A stretch of DNA of 12,350 bases. It comes from Candidatus Faecivivens stercorigallinarum. GTDB taxonomy: Bacteria; Bacillota; Clostridia; Oscillospirales; Ruminococcaceae. Positions 6,709 to 12,350 of the stretch are shown one piece after another; position 1 is the first letter of the stretch; each line of letters starts with the position of its first letter. A program made the position numbers and the translations under genes. The notes beneath the pieces are model-generated. The model saw nothing but the letters and a program-made list of their open reading frames with translations, had not been told where the DNA came from and did no database searches. The stretch is from the NCBI GenBank assembly GCA_018715465.1, contig DVLN01000214.1, forward strand, positions 1 through 12,350, read 5' to 3'.

Positions 6709-8025
6709 ATGTTTCATTACAAGACATTGGAAGAACTCAACCAGGAAATTGCCGGGCAAAATTTGTCGATTCCGTTTGGAAATGAAGCAGTTTTGCGGGA
6801 GGCAGTCACGGTCGGCGGCAGGACCATTCCCAACCGGATTGCAATTCAGCCGATGGAGGGGTGTGACGGTACCGCTGACGGCAAGCCGGATGAGCTGACA
6901 TTGCGCAGGTATGATAAATTCGCCGCGAGCGGAGCCGGGCTGATTTGGGAAGAGGCGACGGCGGTTTGGGAAGAAGGCCGTGCCAACCCCCGCCAGCTGT
7001 GGATCAAAGAAGAAAACCTCGATGCCTTCCGGGCGATGAACGACCGAATCCGGGAGATCTCGATGCAAAAGCATGGCTTTGCCCCCGTCATCATCATGCA
7101 GGCAACCCATTCGGGACGGTACAGCAAACCGCAGGGAGTTCCGGCGCCGCTGATCGCCTATAACAACCCGCTGTTTGAAAAGGACGCGCCCATTGCCAGT
7201 GACCGTATCGTTACCGACGATTATCTCCACCGACTGACCGAACGGATGGGGGAAGCTGCCCGGCTGGCCGAAAAGGCCGGCTTTGATGGGGTGGACATCA
7301 AATCCTGCCATCGGTATCTGGGTAGTGAGCTGCTCTCCGCCTATCAGCGCCCCGGCGATTTTGGCGGCAGTTTTGAAAACCGTACCCGTTTTCTGCGGGA
7401 AAGCATCATGGCGGCAAAGGCGTCGGTTGGCAGTGGCTTTCTGGTCACCTCCCGTCTGAATATTTACGACGGTTTCCCTTGGCCGTATGGCTTTGGTGTC
7501 AGCCCGGACGGCGGTCTGACGCCCGACCTGTCGGAACCGGTCAAACTGGTCGGGATTCTTCATAAGCAGCTGGGAATTGACCTTTTGGATATCACGATCG
7601 GCAATCCGTATGTCAATCCTCATGTCAATCGTCCGGCTGACTGGCAGCCCTACCCACTGCCGGAGGACCCGCTGACAGGTGTTGCGCGGATGCTCGACTG
7701 CATCAGGACCGTCCAGACGGCTTATCCCGATCTGACGGTTATCGGCTCCGGGGTCAGCTATCTGCGGCAGTTTGCCGGAAAAATGGCGGCCGGTGCAATC
7801 GAAAATGGATACTATAAAATAGCTGGTTTTGGACGGATGGCGTTTGCCTACCCGACCTTTGCGGAAGATATTCTGTCGGGAAAGGAAATGGACGCAGGAC
7901 AGTGCTGCATCTCCTGCGGAAAATGTTCCCAGCTGATGCGGTTGGGGTCCAAGGCTGGTTGTGTCGTCCGCGACCGGGTGTATACCGATCTCTACCGCGA
8001 GGCGGTTAAAAATGCAAAACCGTAA
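6709..8025 (+). CDS. Old Yellow Enzyme-type FMN oxidoreductase with C-terminal [4Fe-4S] motif
   Basis: This 438-residue cytoplasmic protein has an FMN-binding TIM barrel of the NADH:flavin oxidoreductase/OYE family: NRIAIQPMEG (42-51), QATHSGR (131-137), GFDGVDIKSCHRYL (191-204) and FGGSFENRTRFL (218-229). Two features are unusual. In the usual substrate-anion-binding motif (V-E-I-H-x-x-H/N) the first His is Lys198, while His201 is kept. The barrel is followed by C400-x2-C403-x2-C406-x11-C418, the [4Fe-4S] pattern of 2-enoate reductases and trimethylamine dehydrogenase, yet the protein ends 20 residues later without the FAD- and NAD-binding domains those enzymes carry. It therefore probably takes electrons from, or gives them to, a separate partner; the FAD protein at 8844 is the nearest candidate. 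The expected reaction is reduction of an activated C=C bond (enone) or the reverse. It is the first gene of the plus operon; the SDR gene starts 24 nt after its stop. Confidence 0.92.
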   Translation: MFHYKTLEELNQEIAGQNLSIPFGNEAVLREAVTVGGRTIPNRIAIQPMEGCDGTADGKPDELTLRRYDKFAASGAGLIWEEATAVWEEGRANPRQLWIKEENLDAFRAMNDRIREISMQKHGFAPVIIMQATHSGRYSKPQGVPAPLIAYNNPLFEKDAPIASDRIVTDDYLHRLTERMGEAARLAEKAGFDGVDIKSCHRYLGSELLSAYQRPGDFGGSFENRTRFLRESIMAAKASVGSGFLVTSRLNIYDGFPWPYGFGVSPDGGLTPDLSEPVKLVGILHKQLGIDLLDITIGNPYVNPHVNRPADWQPYPLPEDPLTGVARMLDCIRTVQTAYPDLTVIGSGVSYLRQFAGKMAAGAIENGYYKIAGFGRMAFAYPTFAEDILSGKEMDAGQCCISCGKCSQLMRLGSKAGCVVRDRVYTDLYREAVKNAKP

Positions 8026-8049
8026 AGTTTGAAAGGAGCGTGTCTGTCT

Positions 8050-8820
8050 ATGAAAAAGGTTGCCATTGTCACTGGTGCCCGCCGTGGAATCGGGCTGGCG
8101 ATTGCAAAAAAGCTGCTGGAAAATGGATATCTGACCGTCCTGTGCGCGGTGACCCCTGAAACGGAAGTGACCGGGCTGATGGAAGAGCTGAACCGGATAG
8201 GGGAAGCCTGTTATTATTCCTGTGATATCTCAAATGCTGCCGATCGGGAACGGCTGCTGGATACAGTGCTGGAAAAGTTTGGCAGGATAGATTTGCTTGT
8301 CAACAATGCCGGCGTCGCCTGCAAGGTCCGGCTCAATATCTTGGAAACAACCCCGGAAAGTTTTGAACGGCTGATGAAGATTAACTGTGAAGGTACCTTC
8401 TTTATGTGCCAGGGAGCGGCTAACCGGATGATTGCCTGTCAGAAAAAATCCCTGCCGGATTATACCCCACGCATCGTCAATATCTCCTCTATCTCCGCCT
8501 ATACTTCCTCGACTTCACGCGGGGAGTACTGTATCTCCAAAGCGGGTATTTCAATGGTCACCCAGCTGTTTGCCGACGAGCTGGCAGATTACGGGATTCC
8601 GGTGTTCGAGGTTCGTCCCGGTATCATTGCGACCGATATGACCGCCGTTGTCCATGAAAAGTATGAAAAGATGATTGCCGAGGGCATCACGCCGATCCGG
8701 CGTTTCGGACAGCCGGAGGATGTCGCCAACTGTGTTCTGGCGGCAAGCTCGGGTCTGCTGGACTTCGGAACCGGTACTGTTCTGAATGCGGATGGCGGGT
8801 TCCACATCCGCCGTCTGTAA
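8050..8820 (+). CDS. Short-chain dehydrogenase/reductase (SDR), classical type
   Basis: This 256-residue protein has all hallmarks of classical SDRs: cofactor motif TGARRGIG (8-15), NNAG (85-88), structural N112, catalytic S147, Y160 and K164 (YCISK), and RPGIIATDM (189-197). Such enzymes interconvert a secondary alcohol and a ketone using NAD(P)H. The two Arg after TGA would fit NADPH, though this is weak evidence. It resembles 3-oxoacyl-ACP reductase (FabG) and will often be named that, but no fatty-acid genes are nearby, so a catabolic alcohol/ketone step is more likely. The ATG at 8050 is chosen because AAAGGAG (8032-8038) precedes it by 11 nt; an in-frame TTG at 8029 lies upstream of that site and is unlikely. 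It is the middle gene of the plus operon, 23 nt before the FAD-protein gene. Confidence 0.92.
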   Translation: MKKVAIVTGARRGIGLAIAKKLLENGYLTVLCAVTPETEVTGLMEELNRIGEACYYSCDISNAADRERLLDTVLEKFGRIDLLVNNAGVACKVRLNILETTPESFERLMKINCEGTFFMCQGAANRMIACQKKSLPDYTPRIVNISSISAYTSSTSRGEYCISKAGISMVTQLFADELADYGIPVFEVRPGIIATDMTAVVHEKYEKMIAEGITPIRRFGQPEDVANCVLAASSGLLDFGTGTVLNADGGFHIRRL

Positions 8821-8829
8821 CCACCTGGC

Positions 8830-8836
8830 AAGGAGG
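8830..8836 (+). promoter_or_regulatory. Strong ribosome binding site for the FAD-protein gene
   Basis: AAGGAGG is 7 nt upstream of the ATG at 8844. It fixes that start and predicts efficient translation independent of the SDR gene. Confidence 0.8.
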
Positions 8837-8843
8837 GTGACGG

Positions 8844-10808
8844 ATGAAATTTGTGGAGCATGACGGCCAGAAAATTGCAATTCTGTCGCTGGATACGCTG
8901 GTCATCGGTTCAGGATGCGCGGGCTTTAACGCGGCAGACACCCTGTATGATCTCGGGCGCCGTCAGATTGGGATACTTACCGAAGGGGTACGGATGGGTA
9001 CTTCCCGTAATACCGGCAGTGACAAACAGACCTACTATAAACTTTCTCTCTGCTCGGATGCGCAGGACAGTGTCTGGCTGCTGGCAAAGAATCTGTTTGA
9101 CGGCGGCAGTGTGAATGGAGATACCGCATTGGCGGAAGCAGCCGGTTCACTGCGTTCCTTTATGAAGTTGGTCAACCTTGGCGTCCCCTTTCCAACCAAC
9201 CGGTACGGGGAGTATGTCGGGTACAAGACGGATCACGATCCTTTCCGGCGGGCAACCTCCTGCGGCCCGCTGACTTCAAAGATCATGACTGAAAAGCTGG
9301 AAGCGTCGGTTATGCGGAAACAAATCCCGATCTATGATCGGATGCAGGCTGTCCGGCTGATCACCGAAGATCATCATATCAAAGGCGTGCTTGCGATCGA
9401 CCTAAACCGCCTGTCGGATACCGATTGGGGAGTAACACTCTTTCTTTGCAACCAGGTTATCCTCGCGACAGGAGGCCCCGCGATTGTCTATGAGGCCTCT
9501 GTCTACCCGGAAAGCCAGACAGGCATGACCGGTATGGCGTTGGAAGCGGGTGCAGACGGCTGCAATTTGCAGGAATGGCAGTACGGACTGGCGTCGATAG
9601 GATTTCGGTGGAACGTTTCCGGCAGTTACCAGCAGGCGCTTCCTCGCTATATTGCGGTGGACAGGGATGGACATGAGCGGGAGTTTCTGCCGGAATATTT
9701 TCAGACACCGGAACAGGCGCTGGATATGGTTTTCCTCAAGGGGTATCAGTGGCCTTTTGATACCAGTAAGATCGAGGGTTCTTCCATCATCGACCTGATT
9801 GTACATCACGAAGTGGTGGACAAGGGGAACCGGGTCTTTCTGGATTTTCGCACCGACCCTGCAGGGCTGGAAAATGGGTTTGACCGGCTGTCGGAGGAAA
9901 CACGATATTATTTGCAGCGCTGCGGGGCACTGGTCAAAACACCAATCGTCCGGCTGGCACAAATCAACCGCAAAGCAATTGATCTGTATGCTGCCCACGG
10001 CATTGATCTGTACCGTCAGCCGCTGGAGGTTTCTGTCTGTGCCCAGCACAACAATGGCGGCCTTGCGGTCGACCTCGACTGGCAGACGACGGTCAAGGGG
10101 CTTTATGCAGCTGGTGAGGTCGCCGGTACCTTCGGAATTGCCCGTCCGGGCGGAAGTGCCCTCAATTCTACTCAGGTCGGTTCCCAGCGGGCGGCGGAGC
10201 ATATCGCCGATACAACGGTTGAGTCCCGGCCTGCCGAAGAATGGAACGATACAGTCAGACGCAAAACACTTGAACTGCTTGACCAGATTCGGCAGCTGCT
10301 GGATGGTGGTGAGCAGACGGTTTTGTGCCAGCGTGAAGATTTTCAGCATCAGATGACCTGTCAGGCAGCGGAGATTCGTTCCATGGACGGAATGGAGCGG
10401 GCAGCCGGAAAGATTGGGGACGCTCTTGCCGGTTTTTATCGGGATACCTGTCTGTCTTCTCCGCTGGAACTGCCCTTCGCCTTTAAAAACCGGGATATGC
10501 TGTCCGTTCAGCAGGCGGTGCTGTCGGCCATGCGGACTGCCGGGGAAACCTGCGGCAGCAGAGGTTCTGCACTGGTGCTGTCGGAAAAGGGTAAGGATGT
10601 TCAGTTTGCCGGCTTGGACAGTGAAGAATTGTCTGCCTACCGGTACCTGCCGGCCGGTGCCGCCCATCGGGAAGACTGGATGCGAACGGTCAGGACAGGG
10701 GATGGGTATACTTCCAGCTTTGTACCAGTCCGGCCGCTGCCGAAAACCGACGACTGGTTTGAAACCGTCTGGAGTGAATACCTCGAACGCATCGCCTACC
10801 GTAAATAA
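8844..10808 (+). CDS. FAD-dependent oxidoreductase, fumarate reductase/succinate dehydrogenase flavoprotein-like
   Basis: This 654-residue protein has a dinucleotide-binding fold near its N-terminus (VIGSGCAG, 20-27), ATGG (208-211), and the family's late FAD signature HNNGGLAVD (402-410) plus GLYAAGEVAG (419-428) with RPGGSALNS (434-442). No signal peptide or membrane segment is visible, and no Fe-S or membrane-anchor subunit lies nearby, so this is not a respiratory SDH/FRD complex. Where fumarate reductases have the catalytic QxHPTG-type motif, this protein reads QEWQYGLASIG (243-253), lacking the His-Pro; the RGEGG-type motif with the proton-donating Arg was also not found. The substrate is therefore probably not fumarate. 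The last roughly 190 residues form a separate, mostly helical region of unknown role. It is the final gene of the plus operon, ending at the terminator at 10818-10861. It may act directly on a cyclic enone or alcohol, or pass electrons to the OYE-type protein. The fold is firm, the substrate unknown. Confidence 0.9.
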   Translation: MKFVEHDGQKIAILSLDTLVIGSGCAGFNAADTLYDLGRRQIGILTEGVRMGTSRNTGSDKQTYYKLSLCSDAQDSVWLLAKNLFDGGSVNGDTALAEAAGSLRSFMKLVNLGVPFPTNRYGEYVGYKTDHDPFRRATSCGPLTSKIMTEKLEASVMRKQIPIYDRMQAVRLITEDHHIKGVLAIDLNRLSDTDWGVTLFLCNQVILATGGPAIVYEASVYPESQTGMTGMALEAGADGCNLQEWQYGLASIGFRWNVSGSYQQALPRYIAVDRDGHEREFLPEYFQTPEQALDMVFLKGYQWPFDTSKIEGSSIIDLIVHHEVVDKGNRVFLDFRTDPAGLENGFDRLSEETRYYLQRCGALVKTPIVRLAQINRKAIDLYAAHGIDLYRQPLEVSVCAQHNNGGLAVDLDWQTTVKGLYAAGEVAGTFGIARPGGSALNSTQVGSQRAAEHIADTTVESRPAEEWNDTVRRKTLELLDQIRQLLDGGEQTVLCQREDFQHQMTCQAAEIRSMDGMERAAGKIGDALAGFYRDTCLSSPLELPFAFKNRDMLSVQQAVLSAMRTAGETCGSRGSALVLSEKGKDVQFAGLDSEELSAYRYLPAGAAHREDWMRTVRTGDGYTSSFVPVRPLPKTDDWFETVWSEYLERIAYRK

Positions 10809-10817
10809 ATGAACGCA

Positions 10818-10861
10818 AAAAGAGCTTCAGGCAATCCCCGTTTGGGGTCTGAAGCTCTTTT
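10818..10861. terminator. Bidirectional rho-independent terminator
   Basis: A perfect 13-bp outer stem has arms AAAAGAGCTTCAG (10818-10830) and its complement (10849-10861). Inside it a CCCC-gttt-GGGG hairpin (10836-10847) stacks with a small asymmetric bulge. It lies 10 nt after the FAD-protein stop and 8 nt after the MATE stop on the other strand. The flanking A run upstream and T run downstream make it usable in both directions. Confidence 0.9.
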
Positions 10862-10868
10862 GCATTTG

Positions 10869-12236
10869 TTATTCCATATTGGACAGTCTCTTTTTATAAA
10901 TTCTTCTAAGGAAGAACAGGCTGACTGCAAGGCTCATCAATTCGGCAATCGGGAAGGAAAGCCATACCAGCTCAAGGTTGCCGGTCAGCGACATCAGCCA
11001 TGCTACCGGGATCAGTACGACCAGCTGACGCATGACCGAGACAACCAGACTGTATACGCCATTGCCCAGTGCCTGGAAGACAGAACCGGAGCAGATACAG
11101 ATACCGCAGATCAGGAAGTTCAGACCCATTGTCCGCAGAGCCGGAATGCCCATCGCCAGCATATGATCAGAAGCACTGAATATCTGCAGCAGCAATTGCG
11201 GCAGGAAAAGGAATGCCATTGTGACGATAACCAGAAAGATTTCAGCGGAAATCATGCTGTAGCGGACAGTCTGGCTGATACGGCTGCGCTTGCGTGCGCC
11301 GTAGTTGAAGGCGATAATCGGGATCATTGCGTTGGACAGACCGATGACCGGCATGATCGCGAAGCTCTGCAGCTTGTAGTAGACACCAAATACTGCGGTT
11401 GCAGTGGAAGTGAAGCCCATCAGAATCATGTTCATCGCCATATTCATGACCGAGCCAACCGACTGCATCGCGATAGACGGCAGACCGACACGATAGATCT
11501 CAGCGATAACCCGGCCATTGGGACGGTATTTGGGGCTGATGGTCAGCGTCTTGTTCAGCTTGATATTCATAATCAGACCGATGACACAGGCAAGGACCTG
11601 ACCAATAACAGTCGCCAGTGCCGCACCAGCAACACCCATCTTCGGGCAGCCGAGCAGGCCGAAAATCATAATCGGGTCGAGGATGATGTTGGTGATCGCG
11701 CCGGTCATCTGGGTGACCATCGACAGATGTGCCTGACCGGTGGCCTGTAACAGCCGTTCAAAAATAATCTGGCCAAAGCAGCCAAACGAACCGATGCAGC
11801 AGACACGGACATAAGCAGCGCCGGCTTCGATAATCTCAGGGTCGCTCGTCTGGATTGCAAAGAAGGCGCGGCTGCCGAAAATACCGAAGAGGACGAAAAG
11901 GATCATCGTCATAAAGGAAAGAAAGATGCCGTTATTGGCTGCACGGTTGGCCTCTTCAATATTTCCCTCACCCAGGCTTCTGGACAGCAGCGAGTTGACG
12001 CCGACACCCATGCCGCTGACGGCGGCAATCATAAAGTTCTGTACAGGGAAAGCCATTGAGACAGCTGTCAGGGCGGCCTCGTTGATCTGGGCAACGAATA
12101 CCGAGTCAACAATGTTGTAAAGAGCCTGTACCAGCATGGACAGAACCATCGGAAGCCCCATCGAGATCAAAAGCTTTCCGACAGGCATGACGCCCATTTT
12201 GTTCTGCTGTGGCTCAGCAGTTGCAGTTTGTGCCAT
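10869..12236 (-). CDS. MATE family efflux transporter
   Basis: This 455-residue integral membrane protein has about 12 predicted hydrophobic segments in two MatE halves (about 22-185 and 250-415). The opening MPVGKLLISMGLPMVLSMLV with ALYNIVDSVFVA is characteristic of Firmicutes MATE proteins, as are the GxGxGVNSLLSRSLGEG loop (75-91) and the paired LPSIAMQSVGSVMNMAMN in the second half (about 255-272). Members exchange Na+ or H+ for cationic drugs or metabolites across the cytoplasmic membrane. The ATG at 12236 has AAAGGAA (12244-12250) 7 nt upstream. It has its own sigma-A promoter and faces the redox operon across a shared terminator. A part in the same pathway, such as exporting an aglycone or product, is possible but not shown. 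The exported compound cannot be inferred. Confidence 0.95.
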   Translation of the reverse strand: MAQTATAEPQQNKMGVMPVGKLLISMGLPMVLSMLVQALYNIVDSVFVAQINEAALTAVSMAFPVQNFMIAAVSGMGVGVNSLLSRSLGEGNIEEANRAANNGIFLSFMTMILFVLFGIFGSRAFFAIQTSDPEIIEAGAAYVRVCCIGSFGCFGQIIFERLLQATGQAHLSMVTQMTGAITNIILDPIMIFGLLGCPKMGVAGAALATVIGQVLACVIGLIMNIKLNKTLTISPKYRPNGRVIAEIYRVGLPSIAMQSVGSVMNMAMNMILMGFTSTATAVFGVYYKLQSFAIMPVIGLSNAMIPIIAFNYGARKRSRISQTVRYSMISAEIFLVIVTMAFLFLPQLLLQIFSASDHMLAMGIPALRTMGLNFLICGICICSGSVFQALGNGVYSLVVSVMRQLVVLIPVAWLMSLTGNLELVWLSFPIAELMSLAVSLFFLRRIYKKRLSNME

Positions 12237-12300
12237 ATAAACATTCCTTTCTTTGGTTACAGCTGCGCGGAATGCAGCCCTATTATTATTTGTATTCTAC

Positions 12301-12329
12301 ATTATATAGCATAATATATATTTCGTCAA
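12301..12329 (-). promoter_or_regulatory. Sigma-A promoter of the MATE gene
   Basis: On the minus strand, TTGACG (12324-12329) and a perfect TATAAT (12301-12306) are exactly 17 bp apart. This matches the housekeeping consensus at 11 of 12 positions. The leader to the ATG at 12236 would be about 55-60 nt and contains a small GCTGC/GCAGC hairpin (about 12261-12277). Expression is expected to be constitutive and fairly strong. Confidence 0.9.
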
Positions 12330-12350
12330 CATAAAATTGACAGTTTATAC

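Noticed and set aside
6498..6785. A 95-codon plus-strand open frame crossing the divergent control region
   Set aside because: It has no ribosome binding site, contains the inverted repeat and runs out of frame into the OYE gene.
6676..7623. A 315-codon minus-strand open frame over the OYE gene
   Set aside because: It is antisense to well-conserved OYE motifs and has no credible start signal or recognisable domain.
8050..8820. Naming the SDR gene fabG (fatty-acid synthesis)
   Set aside because: Motifs fit the whole classical SDR family, and no other fatty-acid gene is nearby; the context is catabolic and redox.
9402..10667. A 421-codon open frame on the minus strand inside the FAD-protein gene
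   Set aside because: It is wholly antisense to a gene with clear family motifs. It shows no recognisable motif and has a composition rich in Arg, Cys and Pro, typical of a codon-bias shadow.
8844..10808. Calling the FAD protein a succinate dehydrogenase/fumarate reductase subunit
   Set aside because: The catalytic His-Pro-Thr-Gly-type motif is absent and no Fe-S or membrane subunit is adjacent.
10809..11750. A 313-codon open frame on the plus strand opposite the MATE gene
   Set aside because: It is very rich in Asp, His, Gln and Asn (the antisense of hydrophobic codons), runs through the terminator hairpin and is antisense to a firm transporter gene.

Overview
The window (about 12.35 kb, moderately GC-rich genes with AT-rich spacers) looks like a piece of chromosome from an anaerobic Gram-positive gut-type bacterium, most likely class Clostridia (Oscillospiraceae/Ruminococcaceae-like). 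This is inferred from four things: a domain-permuted GH3 enzyme of the kind known from Ruminococcus and Butyrivibrio, strong AGGAGG-type ribosome binding sites, a textbook sigma-A promoter, and a Firmicutes-style MATE exporter. No tRNA, rRNA, CRISPR array, insertion sequence or phage gene was seen.

Layout. (1) Positions 2-2401 (+): a 5'-truncated glycoside hydrolase family 3 enzyme with inverted domain order. It is followed by a bidirectional terminator (2439-2476). (2) Positions 6441 down to 2612 (-): a tight four-gene operon, in transcription order a sugar isomerase/epimerase-like TIM-barrel protein, a D-2-hydroxyacid dehydrogenase, an AraC-family regulator and a DUF2264 protein (possible glycosidase). 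Spacings are 23 nt, 4 nt and a 4-nt ATGA overlap. (3) Positions 6442-6708: an AT-rich divergent control region with a perfect 14-bp inverted repeat and smaller palindromes. (4) Positions 6709-10808 (+): a three-gene redox operon, comprising an Old Yellow Enzyme-type FMN/[4Fe-4S] oxidoreductase without the usual C-terminal FAD/NAD domains, an SDR dehydrogenase, and a fumarate-reductase-like FAD protein. It ends at a second bidirectional terminator (10818-10861). (5) Positions 10869-12236 (-): a MATE exporter with its own sigma-A promoter.

How the genes may work together (inference). The two divergent operons share one control region and one encoded regulator, so they probably form a single inducible unit. 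The DUF2264 protein, and perhaps the neighbouring GH3, would release a sugar or uronic acid from a glycoside. The isomerase-like protein and the hydroxyacid dehydrogenase would process a carbohydrate-derived acid or keto-sugar. The OYE-SDR-FAD trio would carry out successive reductions or oxidations of an enone-type intermediate. The trio has the same family composition as the daidzein-to-equol reductases (OYE-type reductase, SDR, fumarate-reductase-like flavoprotein), but active-site differences argue for a different substrate. This island is the best candidate here for an undescribed pathway; its substrate cannot be read from the sequence.
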